From JAKZVK01 sp965261065 (lineage in GTDB: Bacteria; Acidobacteriota; Terriglobia; Bryobacterales; UBA6623): a stretch of DNA of 64,000 bases. Location of the stretch: assembly GCA_965261065.1 (NCBI GenBank), contig OZ253444.1, forward strand, positions 3,844,001 to 3,908,000, read 5' to 3'. The notes below the pieces were generated by a model, which saw only the letters and a list, made by a program, of their open reading frames with translations, did not search any database and was not told the origin of the DNA. Of this stretch, positions 1 to 8,284 are shown one piece after another. The stretch's first letter is position 1; the number at the start of each line of letters is the position of its first letter. Made by a program: the position numbers and the translations under genes.

Positions 1-415
1 CTTTCTCGCCTATGTGGATGACAAGTTCTTCGACGGCACCATCTTTCACCGCGTCATGTCACAGTTCATGATTCAGGGCGGCGGGTTCACACCCGAAATG
101 CAAGAGAAGCCCAACCGCGCGCCGATCAAGAACGAATCGGCGAACGGCTTGTCCAATCTCCGGGGCACGATCGCCATGGCTCGTACGGGCAACCCGCACA
201 GCGCCACGTCGCAGTTCTACATCAATCACAAGACCAACGAGGCGCTCGACCGGCAGAAGGCAGCCGACGGCTGGGGCTATTGCGTATTCGGCAAGGTGAT
301 CGAGGGAATGGATGTGGTGGACGCCATCGCGGGTGTGCCGAGCGGGGTGAAGCGCGGCCACGCGAACGTTCCCAACGAGACCGTCTTGATCAAGTCCGTC
401 CGTCGCGACGGTTAG
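1..415 (+). CDS. Peptidyl-prolyl cis-trans isomerase, cyclophilin type (5' end outside window)
   Basis: Cyclophilin-type PPIase that isomerises Xaa-Pro bonds during protein folding. The frame is open from base 2 and reads FLAYVDDKFFDGTIFHRV, so the true start lies upstream and the GTG at 14 is internal. Family motifs seen are FDGTIFHRV (catalytic Arg region), FMIQGGG, GTIAMART, SATSQFYIN and GYCVFGKV. No signal peptide can be judged because the N-terminus is missing. A paralogue follows 29 bp downstream on the same strand, so the two are probably co-transcribed. The compact sequence resembles E. coli PpiB-type enzymes. Family assignment is firm; cellular location is unknown. Confidence 0.95.
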   Translation, partial: FLAYVDDKFFDGTIFHRVMSQFMIQGGGFTPEMQEKPNRAPIKNESANGLSNLRGTIAMARTGNPHSATSQFYINHKTNEALDRQKAADGWGYCVFGKVIEGMDVVDAIAGVPSGVKRGHANVPNETVLIKSVRRDG

Positions 416-444
416 CGCCGCCGCACCCCAACAGGAGACACACC

Positions 445-960
445 GTGGCAGAACAAACCAACCCCATCGTCGAGGTGGAAACCTCGAAGGGCTCGATGCG
501 CATCGAGCTCCTCCTCGACAAGGCCCCGCGGACCGTCAACAATTTCCTGCAGTACGTGGACGACGGCTTCTACGACGGAACCATCTTTCACCGCGTCATC
601 GAGGACTTCATGGTGCAGGGTGGCGGGTTTACCGAGCAGATGGATCAAAAGCCCACCCTCCCGCCGATTCAGAACGAGGTCGACAATGGTCTTTCGAACG
701 CCCGCGGCACTCTGGCTATGGCGCGCACGTCGGACCCCCACAGCGCCACGGCCCAGTTTTTCATCAACACCACCGACCGCAACACCTTCCTCGACCACCA
801 GAGCAAGACCTCGCAAGGTTGGGGATACTGCGTATTCGGCAAGGTTGTCGAAGGCCTCGACGTGGTCGATCAACTCCGGTCGACCGAGACCTGTACGCGG
901 GGCGGGCATCAAGACGTTCCCGTCGACGCGATCGTGATCAACGCCGTCAAGCGAGTCTGA
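445..960 (+). CDS. Peptidyl-prolyl cis-trans isomerase, cyclophilin type
   Basis: Second cyclophilin, 171 aa, a paralogue of the preceding gene. Motifs are YDGTIFHRVI, FMVQGGGF, GTLAMARTSDPHSATAQFF and WGYCVFGKVVEGLDVVD. I chose the GTG at 445 because AGGAG at 432-436 sits about 8 bases upstream and the protein then begins just before the first beta strand (IVEVETSKGSM). The longer frame from 280 overlaps the previous gene and its extra N-terminus is out-of-frame shadow. There is no signal peptide, so the protein is predicted cytoplasmic. The 29-bp gap to the upstream paralogue indicates a two-gene operon from tandem duplication. Confidence 0.95.
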   Translation: MAEQTNPIVEVETSKGSMRIELLLDKAPRTVNNFLQYVDDGFYDGTIFHRVIEDFMVQGGGFTEQMDQKPTLPPIQNEVDNGLSNARGTLAMARTSDPHSATAQFFINTTDRNTFLDHQSKTSQGWGYCVFGKVVEGLDVVDQLRSTETCTRGGHQDVPVDAIVINAVKRV

Positions 961-1528
961 CCCGCCCGGCTCTCCCCGTGGCAGGCGCGGCTGCGGTTCA
1001 CCCGTGTCCGGCTTCCTCGGTGCCGCCGCCGCAGGCTCAAGTACAGCAAGCTCAACCCAAATCCGTACGAAAGGATTCTGACGATCGCTTGATGCGCGAG
1101 CCCCTCGCAACCGCGCACGCAACACGGCAGAGCCGCGGACGGGAGTCCGCGGTTCCCCCTCGGTGCAACCTGACGCAACCAACCACGGTCCGAGCCCCGG
1201 CAGGGTCGGAAAACTGACATTCGCGGATGAATCCACGGGCCAATTGAATGACACGCCACCACGAATACGGAGCCCCGGCGGGGCCCAACGCAAACAGATC
1301 CTTTCTCTTCGGACTCCTCCCGTCGAGTCATGAGGGTGTTACGACACAGAACTCCCGCCCGCTTACGGACGGATCGCGGGCTCAGTAAGCTCAAATAAAA
1401 GCTCGAATACCACTTGCATCCACAAGGCTTTAGCGATATACTAAGGTAAATACCTTAGTCCTGGCCCAGGCATCGACCCTGCCCAACGACTCGGCGCTCC
1501 CTCCCGCCACAGAGACCGAGATCTTTCG
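961..1528. other. Intergenic region with composite palindromic repeat
   Basis: No convincing gene on either strand. It carries a hairpin, CCGCGGAC (1133-1140) with GTCCGCGG (1145-1152), followed by a text-like stretch to about 1210. The same arrangement (CCGCGGGT-GGGA-ACCCGCGG, then a similar tail) occurs at 29237-29256 inside MITE-like element 1, so this is a dispersed intergenic repeat. The last 90 bases hold the inverted repeat listed separately and presumably the promoter of the next gene. Confidence 0.6.
1440..1459. promoter_or_regulatory. Perfect 9-bp inverted repeat upstream of PAS gene
   Basis: ACTAAGGTA, AA, TACCTTAGT is a perfect dyad in an AT-richer patch 70 bp before the PAS-protein start. 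There is no T-tract after it, so an operator is more likely than a terminator. No regulator gene is adjacent, so the binding factor is unknown. Confidence 0.4.
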
Positions 1529-2647
1529 ATGCTGAAGATTGATAAAGAGCACAACAAACTCGACTCGCTCGATCAGATGAAGTTGACGCCGGCTTCGAAC
1601 GGAGACGGCAACGACCTGCGCGAGGTCATCCTCAACAGCCCCGGCGAGTTCCTCGCCGAGATCCGCCAGCGGCTCTTCCTGGTCGGCAGGGACGTCCAAC
1701 TCTCCGATGAATCCGACCTCCGTGCCGACCTCTTGGCGCTTGATCCGAAAGGCCGATCGGTTGTCGTCGTGTTCGATCGCGGGACCAAGCAAGCGCAATC
1801 CGTCCGTGCGATCTCGTGCGCGGCGCTCGCCGCCAAGTGGACGGCCGAGGACTTTCTGCGGCGGTTGTCCACGAAGCAGGCGGACGACCTGCGGATTCAC
1901 CTTTCCGTCGACATCAACAGTATCAACCAGGGGCAGCGGGTGATTCTGGTGGCCCAGTCGTTTGATTTCGAATCTCTCACGGCGACGGAGTGGCTCAACG
2001 CCGGCGGAGTCGACATTCTCTGCGTGAGTGTCGCCCGCGCGAACACCTTCCACACCGACTCCGAGTACCTGTGGTGCACGCCGGTCTCCAGCACGGCCAC
2101 ATCGCATCAAGCGGTGATCATGAGCAACGGCGACACCGGTATCGAGGTAAACCTAGCCGAGGGACTCGCCCAGCTCAAGTCCGTCAGCGAACAGCTCGCG
2201 GCCGAGACGGATGCCCGCCAGCGCACCGAAGAAGCGCTACGGGCCAACGAGGAGCGGTTCTGCACCTTAGCGCAGCTCTCGCCCGTCGGCATCTGCCAGG
2301 CCGATGCCGAAGGGAACTATGTCTACGTCAACGAGCGTTGGTGCGATATCGCCGGGCTTACTCAGCAAGAGGCGCTCGGCCAGGGCTGGGCGCGCAGCAC
2401 GCATCCGGACGATCGTGACCGCGTGCTCAACGAGTGGCAAGAGGCCACCGAGCATGCGCTGCCTTTCAAAGCCGAATATCGCTTTCAGCATGCTGATGGC
2501 GGCACGAGTTGGGTGCTCGCCGAAGCCGCCGTCCAGCGCAACGGCGCCAACAAAGTCACCGGCTACGTCGGCACCGTCACCGAGCTCCACCGTGTCGCCG
2601 CCGCCCGTGGGCGGGAGCCCCTGGGCGGCAGGACTTCCACGAATTGA
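1529..2647 (+). CDS. PAS-domain protein with degenerate PD-(D/E)XK-like N-terminal domain
   Basis: A 372-aa soluble protein. Residues about 30-200 resemble the DUF91/NucS-like nuclease fold: LFLVGRDVQLSDES, then RADLLALDPKGRSVVVV, and later INQGQRVILVAQSFD and GGVDILCVSVAR. The usual E-x-K after the second strand (VVIELKR in relatives) is FDR here, so nuclease activity is unlikely. Residues about 205-240 form a coiled coil (AETDARQRTEEALRANEERF). Residues about 240-355 are a PAS/PAC sensor domain (SPVGICQADAEGNYVYVNERW, HPDDR). No kinase, GGDEF or other output domain follows; the frame ends in an atypical ARGREPLGGRTSTN tail, so C-terminal truncation by frameshift is possible. The role is inferred to be signalling or protein-protein sensing. 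Confidence 0.75.
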   Translation: MLKIDKEHNKLDSLDQMKLTPASNGDGNDLREVILNSPGEFLAEIRQRLFLVGRDVQLSDESDLRADLLALDPKGRSVVVVFDRGTKQAQSVRAISCAALAAKWTAEDFLRRLSTKQADDLRIHLSVDINSINQGQRVILVAQSFDFESLTATEWLNAGGVDILCVSVARANTFHTDSEYLWCTPVSSTATSHQAVIMSNGDTGIEVNLAEGLAQLKSVSEQLAAETDARQRTEEALRANEERFCTLAQLSPVGICQADAEGNYVYVNERWCDIAGLTQQEALGQGWARSTHPDDRDRVLNEWQEATEHALPFKAEYRFQHADGGTSWVLAEAAVQRNGANKVTGYVGTVTELHRVAAARGREPLGGRTSTN

Positions 2648-2999
2648 GGGCCGCTTGCCGGCTTCCCGTCCCTGCCTCACCGCGCATGCGCTTGTGAGCC
2701 GATCACACACATCGCATAGAACCTCGATCGCACGCTAAGTAGTGTATTTCGCAAGTACAGTACGTTTCGGTAATGCCATGCCCGCTTGCCGCACACGGTA
2801 AGGGCCATTCGAACGGGTTCATGCCGACCCTACTCTGACCTCGACCTACCAAATCACACACGACGCAAGTCCGCGAAGTGGACCGAAGGATCAAAGCCCG
2901 CAGTGGAGCCGTCAGACGGAACCGCGAGGTCAACGACGCAAACCCACCGGAAATATCCCTCCCCGGTCCGTGACCGAACGTGTGAAACGGTGTACTAAG
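2648..2999. other. Intergenic region
   Basis: No gene or clear repeat recognised. The small frames here have no family motifs. It should contain the promoter of the amidohydrolase downstream. Confidence 0.5.
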
Positions 3000-4667
3000 A
3001 TGGACATCGAGATGCCTATGAGATCCGGAACACGACGGGGTTTCCCACTGCTGCTAGTTGCGCTCGGCCTGCTGGGCTGCGGCATCGAGCCCCACGACGT
3101 GGTGATCGCCAATGGGGTGGTGTACGACGGGACCGGAGAGAAGCCCCGAACGGTTGACATCGGCATTCGCGACGGCACGATTGTCGACATCCGCGACCTG
3201 AAGGGTGTCGTCGCCAAGCGGCGCATCGACGTACGCGGACTGGCCGTCGCGCCGGGCTTCATCGACATCCACAACCACTCCGACCTCACTTTGCTCGACG
3301 AGCCCCGCTGCGAGAGCATGATTCGCCAGGGCGTCACCACCATGGTGCTCGGCGAAGGCGGCTCCGCGGGGCCGGTCAAGCCCGGCGAACGGCCCTGGTC
3401 GACGCTCGGCGAATACTTCGACTACGTCGAGCAGAAAGGCGCCGCCGCCAACATCGCCTCCTACGTCGGCCAGACCCAAATCTGGACCTACGTCAAGGGG
3501 CACGCGATGACCCCGGCCACCGCCGACGAGATCGACGCCATGAAACGCGAGGTCGCCCAAGCTATGAGCGAAGGCGCGATGGGTCTCTCGTCGTCTCTTC
3601 TCATGCCGCCGTCAAGCCTCATCACCACTGAGCAGCTAATCGAGCTGGCGAATGTGGCGGCGGCGCACGGCGGAATCTACTCAACGCACATTCGTGACGA
3701 GGGCCACGGCGTGTTCAGCTCCGTGCGCGAAGCGATCGACATCGGCAAGGGCGCGGACATCCGGGTCGACATCATCCACCTCAAGATCACGCACCGCGAA
3801 CTGTGGGGCCGCATGAGCGAGGTCGTCGGCATGATTCAGGCCGCGCGCGACGAGGGCCACGACATTCGCGCCAACGTCTATCCCTACACCGCCGGGCAGA
3901 ACAACTTGCGCGCGATCGTCCCTCCGTGGGCGCATGACGGCGGGAACGAGGAGATGCTCAAGCGTTTGCGGGACCCCGCGCAACGTGCCCGCATGAAGAC
4001 GAACATCTTGCAGGGGCTGCCCGGCTGGTATAACCACTACCTTGCCACCGGCGGCGGCTGGGAGGGCATCCTTCTGGTCTCGCTGAAGCAGGAGAAGAAC
4101 AAACCGTTTATCGGCAAGCGTCTGAGCGAGCTGCTCGCCGAGCGCGGCGGTGACCCGGTCGAGGTGCTTCTCGACGTGCTGCTCGAAGAGGACGGCAGCG
4201 TGCCGGCGGTCTACTTTCACCACGCCGAAGAAGACATGCAACTTGCCCTCAACCAGGAGTTCACGTCGGTGGGTTCGGACGGCTCGGCGATCAGCCCCGG
4301 CGGTCCCCGTGGTAACACGCATCCGCATCCTCGCTGGTACGGCACCTTCCCTCGTGTGCTGGGCCGCTATGTGCGCGAGCAGAAGGTTCTTGGCCTGACC
4401 GCCGCCATCCACAAGATGACCGGCATGAACGCCGACAAGATCGGCCTCAAACACCGCGGTTTATTGAAGGAGGGCTATGCCGCCGATGTCACGGTCTTTG
4501 ATCCCGAAGCGGTCACTGATCGCGCCACCTTCGAGAACCCCCACCAGTACCCCGACGGAATCGAGTTTGTGATCGTCAACGGCGAGATCGTCATCGAGGA
4601 GGGTGGGCACACCGGCAACCTACCAGGCAAGGTGCTGCGAGGGCCGGGCTACGCGCCCGCCCAGTAG
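3000..4667 (+). CDS. N-acyl-D-amino-acid deacylase-type amidohydrolase, lipoprotein
   Basis: About 555 aa, amidohydrolase superfamily, D-aminoacylase-like branch, which hydrolyses N-acylated D-amino acids or related amides. An N-terminal lipoprotein signal (GFPLLLVALGLLGCG, lipobox LLGC) predicts an exported, lipid-anchored enzyme. Metal-site motifs are FIDIHNHSDLTLL, LKITHRELWG and VGSDGSA. The GNCG motif that supplies a cysteine ligand in classical D-aminoacylases reads GEGG here, a subfamily difference. The C-terminus has the usual GxxADVTVFDPEAVTD and VIVNGEIV strands. The frame is open from a GTG at 2970; ATGs at 3000, 3012 and 3018 are all possible and none has a strong SD. I list 3000, but 3012 or 3018 would fit the signal peptide better. 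Confidence 0.88.
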   Translation: MDIEMPMRSGTRRGFPLLLVALGLLGCGIEPHDVVIANGVVYDGTGEKPRTVDIGIRDGTIVDIRDLKGVVAKRRIDVRGLAVAPGFIDIHNHSDLTLLDEPRCESMIRQGVTTMVLGEGGSAGPVKPGERPWSTLGEYFDYVEQKGAAANIASYVGQTQIWTYVKGHAMTPATADEIDAMKREVAQAMSEGAMGLSSSLLMPPSSLITTEQLIELANVAAAHGGIYSTHIRDEGHGVFSSVREAIDIGKGADIRVDIIHLKITHRELWGRMSEVVGMIQAARDEGHDIRANVYPYTAGQNNLRAIVPPWAHDGGNEEMLKRLRDPAQRARMKTNILQGLPGWYNHYLATGGGWEGILLVSLKQEKNKPFIGKRLSELLAERGGDPVEVLLDVLLEEDGSVPAVYFHHAEEDMQLALNQEFTSVGSDGSAISPGGPRGNTHPHPRWYGTFPRVLGRYVREQKVLGLTAAIHKMTGMNADKIGLKHRGLLKEGYAADVTVFDPEAVTDRATFENPHQYPDGIEFVIVNGEIVIEEGGHTGNLPGKVLRGPGYAPAQ

Positions 4668-5087
4668 GGCTTTGCTTGCGGGGATCCGAACCCGGTAGTG
4701 TCTCGGTTACAACTTCGCTTCATGCCGCGCTGATGAAGTCGCCTTCAGGCGGCTTCCGCGCGAAGCGCGTTGTAGGCCGGCCGTTTACGGCCGGTTAGGT
4801 GCTGCCGGCTAAGCGCAGGAAGGGCGTTTGAACGTCCTTCTTCCACCGGCTTCAGCCACCTCCCGGCCTACCGTACGGACCGTGAAGGATTCGGGCGATC
4901 ATACCACCGACGTTATCCGGGACCCTCTACTGATATCCAAACTGGGACACTACCCCGAAAGAGCAGCTACCCGAAACCGACCGTCCGCTTCGTCTGTGAT
5001 ATTCTTCGACTCTTAAGCCGTCTCCCGGCCTAATAACACACGGCCAGCTGACAGCGCCACAGGTCTGCTCGCACCCGCAACGACTTC
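4668..5087. repeat. Intergenic cluster of short palindromes
   Basis: A run of small perfect or near-perfect hairpins and no gene. CCGGCCGT-TT-ACGGCCGG spans 4777-4794, and GAAGGGCGT-TTGA-ACGTCCTTC spans 4819-4840 (one G-T pair). GCC-TTCA-GGC and CGCG-CGAAG-CGCG also lie at about 4741-4770. The style matches the 37.1 kb and 41.7 kb repeat clusters. Some of these hairpins could terminate the upstream amidohydrolase transcript. Confidence 0.6.
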
Positions 5088-6065
5088 ATGAAATTCGCCA
5101 TCTACGGAGCCGGCGCCGTTGGCTCGGTTATCGCCGCACGGTTGATCGAATCGGGTGAAGACGTTGCCCTGATCGCCCGCGGCGCCCATCTCGAAGCCAT
5201 CCGCGAGCGCGGACTGCTGGTCCGCAGCCGTGTCTTCGGCGAGATGCACAGCCGCCCTCCCGCCACCGACGACCCGGCCGAAATCGGCCCCGTCGACTAC
5301 GTCCTAATTCTCGTCAAGGCGCACGGCGTTCCCGCGATCGCACCGGCGGTCGGCGGCTTGCTGGGCGAAAGCACCACTGTCGTCACCTTCCAGAACGGCT
5401 TCCCCTGGTGGTACTTCCACGGCCAGGGTGAGCCCTGGGAGGGCACGCGCGTCGAGGCGGTCGATCCCGGCGGCGTGATCAGTTCGAACATCGACGTGCG
5501 CCGGGTGATCGGCGGCATCGCTTACTGCTCGGCCGCCCGCGCCGAGCCGGGCGTGGTCGACCACCTCGATAGCGCCCGCTTCCCGCTCGGGGAACCCGCG
5601 CAGGCGCGCACCGAGCGCATCAAGACCCTCGCCGAGACGTTCGGCCGTGCCGGGCTCAAGGCGGCCATCCGCCCGAACATCCGCCACGAGATCTGGGTCA
5701 AATTGCTCGGCAACGTGCCCTTCAACCCGATCAGCGCCCTGACGCGATCGACGCTGGGTGAAATGCTGACCTACGAACCGACCCGCGGCTTGGTCCGCCT
5801 CGTGATGGAGGAAGTCCGCGCTGTGGCCGCTGCCTTCGATGTCGAAATCGGCATCAACTCCGACCGCAGGATTGACGGCGCGGCCAAGGTGGACGCCCAC
5901 AAGACGTCGATGCTGCAAGACCTCGAGGCAGGCCGCCGTCCCGAGTTGGAACCGATTGTCGGCGCGGTCGTCGAGTTGGCCGACAAGGCCGGCGTCCCGG
6001 TGCCCAATATGCGCGCCGTCTACGCGCTCACCAAGTGCCTCATGAACAACGCCGGCCTTGCTTGA
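5088..6065 (+). CDS. panE: 2-dehydropantoate 2-reductase (ketopantoate reductase)
   Basis: 325 aa, the usual length for PanE/ApbA. It reduces ketopantoate to pantoate with NADPH in pantothenate/CoA synthesis, in the cytoplasm. The N-terminus is a Rossmann dinucleotide site (GAGAVGSVIAARLIESG, then LIARGAHL). The C-terminal helical domain has the catalytic-lysine region WVKLLGNVPFNPISALT and the family-typical SMLQDLEAGRRPELEPIVG. Start ATG at 5088 precedes MKFAIYGAGAVG directly; the SD is weak. Other members of the ApbA superfamily act on other 2-oxo acids, so pantoate specificity is likely but not proven. No pan genes are adjacent; the next gene converges from the other strand. Confidence 0.88.
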   Translation: MKFAIYGAGAVGSVIAARLIESGEDVALIARGAHLEAIRERGLLVRSRVFGEMHSRPPATDDPAEIGPVDYVLILVKAHGVPAIAPAVGGLLGESTTVVTFQNGFPWWYFHGQGEPWEGTRVEAVDPGGVISSNIDVRRVIGGIAYCSAARAEPGVVDHLDSARFPLGEPAQARTERIKTLAETFGRAGLKAAIRPNIRHEIWVKLLGNVPFNPISALTRSTLGEMLTYEPTRGLVRLVMEEVRAVAAAFDVEIGINSDRRIDGAAKVDAHKTSMLQDLEAGRRPELEPIVGAVVELADKAGVPVPNMRAVYALTKCLMNNAGLA

Positions 6066-6149
6066 ACGGAGCTTGCCGTTTGGTTGGGGTACATCCGCCC
6101 GGCGGCCCGCGCCAAGCCGTTACCGCCCCTCGATCGGTAATACGGGGAT

Positions 6150-7130
6150 CTACAATACCGGGATCTGCAACACCGGGTCGGGCCCGGCGCCGGCGGTCGT
6201 CTTGAACTTCCGCACCAGCTTCCTCTCGGCGATCGAGACGACGTACACCGTGTCGGCTTCCTGCGAGGCCGCGAAGGCGTACTTACCGTCCGGGGACGTG
6301 TGCAGTGAAACCGGCGGGCCGTCGAGATCGACCACCGCCACCTGCTTCCTCGCGGCGATGTCGGCGAACCCCACTTTGTTGTCGCCGATCAGCGCGTAGA
6401 TGACGAACCGCTCATCAGGCGAAAGCCCGACCCGCACCGGACCGCCGCCCACCGGGATCGTGCCCGTCCGTTTCTTGGCCACAGTGTCGATGATCGTCAC
6501 CTCGTTGGAAACGCGGTTGGCAACGTAGAGCGTCTTGCCGTCTTTGGAGAGAACACTGCCCTCGGGCCGATCGCCCGCCGCGATCGTGATCGTCTTGCCC
6601 GTAGCCAATTCGATTGCCGCCACGGTCGCCGAGCGCGCGTTGCTGACGTACGCCCATTTCCCCTCGTGGCCCACGGTCACGATGTGGGGCGTGCTGCCGC
6701 CGGTGCCGTAGGTCCGAAGCACCGTCTGCGCGCGGGGATCGACGATCAGCAATTGATCGGGGTTCTCGCTCGTGATCAGAACGTTGCCGGTCGCGGGATC
6801 AACGTCAATCCCGTGCGGTCGGTGATACTTGCCCAGCGAGATTTGCGCGACACGCTTGCGCTCGCGCAAGTCGATCACCGACATCGAGTTGCCGCCCGCG
6901 CCGGCCTGCTCGATGCGCATCGTGCCGTTGTCGGTGGTGTAGGCGTAGCGGCCGTCCGCCGAGAGCGTCATCTCGTGCGGATGCGTGCCCACGGGAACGC
7001 TCGTGAGGTGCTTGCCTTCCCAAGTGTAGAAGCCGACCGAACTCCCGGCCTTCTGCGACACGAGCAAGAGCGGTTTGGCGGCGGGCAGAGCCAAACAACA
7101 CGCCACCCAAAGGAAGACCAGTCGCTTCAT
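6150..7130 (-). CDS. YVTN-type beta-propeller repeat protein, secreted
   Basis: 326 aa with signal peptide MKRLVFLWVACCLALPAA followed by propeller blades of the YVTN/40-residue type. Repeats include PHEMTLSADGRYAYTTD, RPHGIDVDPATGNVLITSE, DGKTLYVANRVSNEVTIID and SLHTSPDGKYAFAASQEADTVYVV. Such proteins are exported and usually bind ligands or partners; no catalytic residues are identifiable. I chose the ATG at 7130, with GAGA about 6 bases upstream, over the ATG at 7136 and the longer frame from 7310, which crosses a palindromic repeat. The gene converges on panE with an 84-bp gap. The precise function is unknown. Confidence 0.85.
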   Translation of the reverse strand: MKRLVFLWVACCLALPAAKPLLLVSQKAGSSVGFYTWEGKHLTSVPVGTHPHEMTLSADGRYAYTTDNGTMRIEQAGAGGNSMSVIDLRERKRVAQISLGKYHRPHGIDVDPATGNVLITSENPDQLLIVDPRAQTVLRTYGTGGSTPHIVTVGHEGKWAYVSNARSATVAAIELATGKTITIAAGDRPEGSVLSKDGKTLYVANRVSNEVTIIDTVAKKRTGTIPVGGGPVRVGLSPDERFVIYALIGDNKVGFADIAARKQVAVVDLDGPPVSLHTSPDGKYAFAASQEADTVYVVSIAERKLVRKFKTTAGAGPDPVLQIPVL

Positions 7131-7160
7131 CGGCATTCTCGCATCGGCAACCTCAGCGGC

Positions 7161-7294
7161 GTGGCGCAAGCCTCCAGGCTTGCCGAGTCTCGATTCTTCG
7201 GGACTCAGGATAGCAAGTGACCGAGCAGCGCCTATCGACACGGGACCTGATACCCGAGGAATCGCTTCTCGGCAAGCCCGGAGCCTTGCGCCAA
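7161..7294. repeat. Dispersed about 135-bp imperfect palindrome, copy 1
   Basis: Long inverted repeat. The left arm begins GTGGCGCAAGCCTCCAGG and runs to about 7187; the right arm (about 7268-7293) is its complement with two mismatches. The middle contains a second nested inverted repeat. Copy 2 lies at 55355-55490 in the opposite orientation and is similar along its whole length. No ORF is present, so it is a non-autonomous palindromic element or a transcript-end structure. Confidence 0.75.
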
Positions 7295-7361
7295 GTGCCA
7301 CACGTGACATCGACGCTCCACCCAGCGCCGCCTCACGCTACCTGGGCAACACGAACTCCGC

Positions 7362-8120
7362 TCAACCTCGCTTCAACTCACGCCAAAGCGCACGGTAATA
7401 TCCCAGGAACCTTTCCGGCTCCTTGCTCTCGGCCACTTCAGCCAACAGGTACCGCTCGTACCCAATCCCGCGCAGCAGCGAGAAAAATTCGCGATTCGGA
7501 TACCCCCCGGCCAACGACTTGAGGTGGACGTTCATGATGAACGGCTTCAACAATTCAAACGCCGGCTTCACCGAGCCGTTGGCCACTTCGCCCGGATTAC
7601 AGTTCCAACAGACGCCGACGTTGGGGTGTCCGCAAGCGTCCATGATGGTGCGCATGCGCGCCGGATCGCTCGTGCCGCGGCCGTGCACCTCGACCCAGAT
7701 CTCGATGCCGTACTTGCCGCCGATGTCGCCGCACTCACGCAACGCTTCCCCGATGCGCTGCAACGTAACGCGCTCGGGCACCCCCGCCGGCAGCCCGTTC
7801 GGACGTACCTTGATACCCCAACACCCCAAATCGTGCGCCAGCTCGACGAACTGCCGCGTCTCGTCGATGTTCTTTCGCACCACGGCCGGGTCGGTCGAGT
7901 GATACTCGCACGCCGTCCCCAGGCTCAGCAGCCGCAGTTTGCTGCGCGTGAACCGCTCCCGAACCTTCTCCCGCTCGGCCTTCGAAAGCGACGGCTCGAC
8001 GCCGTGGGCATGGGTCGAGCGCAACTCGACAGCCTCGTACCGCGCGGCCTCGAGCTTCTCGATGATCGTCTCGATATCCCAACTGCGGGCGACGTTATAG
8101 GTAACCAGTCCCAGTCTCAT
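7362..8120 (-). CDS. Sugar phosphate isomerase/epimerase-like TIM barrel
   Basis: 252 aa, xylose-isomerase-like TIM-barrel family. The N-terminus is MRLGLVTYNVARSWDIETII. Barrel landmarks are EAVELRSTHAHG, CWGIKVRPNG, GIEIWVEVHGRG (metal-ligand Glu region), VGVCWNCNPGE and IMNVHLKSLAGGYPN (metal-ligand His region). It probably isomerises or epimerises a sugar or polyol, but no substrate can be read. The ATG at 8120 follows GGTGGTGA; the longer frame from 8168 adds residues with no family similarity. No signal peptide is seen, so a cytoplasmic location is inferred. Confidence 0.82.
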   Translation of the reverse strand: MRLGLVTYNVARSWDIETIIEKLEAARYEAVELRSTHAHGVEPSLSKAEREKVRERFTRSKLRLLSLGTACEYHSTDPAVVRKNIDETRQFVELAHDLGCWGIKVRPNGLPAGVPERVTLQRIGEALRECGDIGGKYGIEIWVEVHGRGTSDPARMRTIMDACGHPNVGVCWNCNPGEVANGSVKPAFELLKPFIMNVHLKSLAGGYPNREFFSLLRGIGYERYLLAEVAESKEPERFLGYYRALWRELKRG

Positions 8121-8177
8121 GAGTTCACCACCGGCAGGTATTCTAGCATCCAAGCTCATCACGACCACGACCCTAAA

Positions 8178-8214
8178 AACCGAGCCGTGACCGTAAGGGA
8201 GCGGTCCGGCACGA
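8178..8214 (+). repeat. REP-like dispersed repeat, copy A (intact)
   Basis: Reads AACCGAGCCGTGACCG-TAA-GGGAGCGGTCCGGCACGA. Similarity to the 36811 copy continues for about 30 bases past the core, as far as CTGGAACCG. This is the uninterrupted reference for the family, whose central trinucleotide is TAA. Confidence 0.8.
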
Positions 8215-8284
8215 ACCCCCGTTCGCCTCGGTGGGTTCTGGAACCGAAGGCCCCGGCTGCGGCTTTGCCCGCCCCTGCCGCCGC

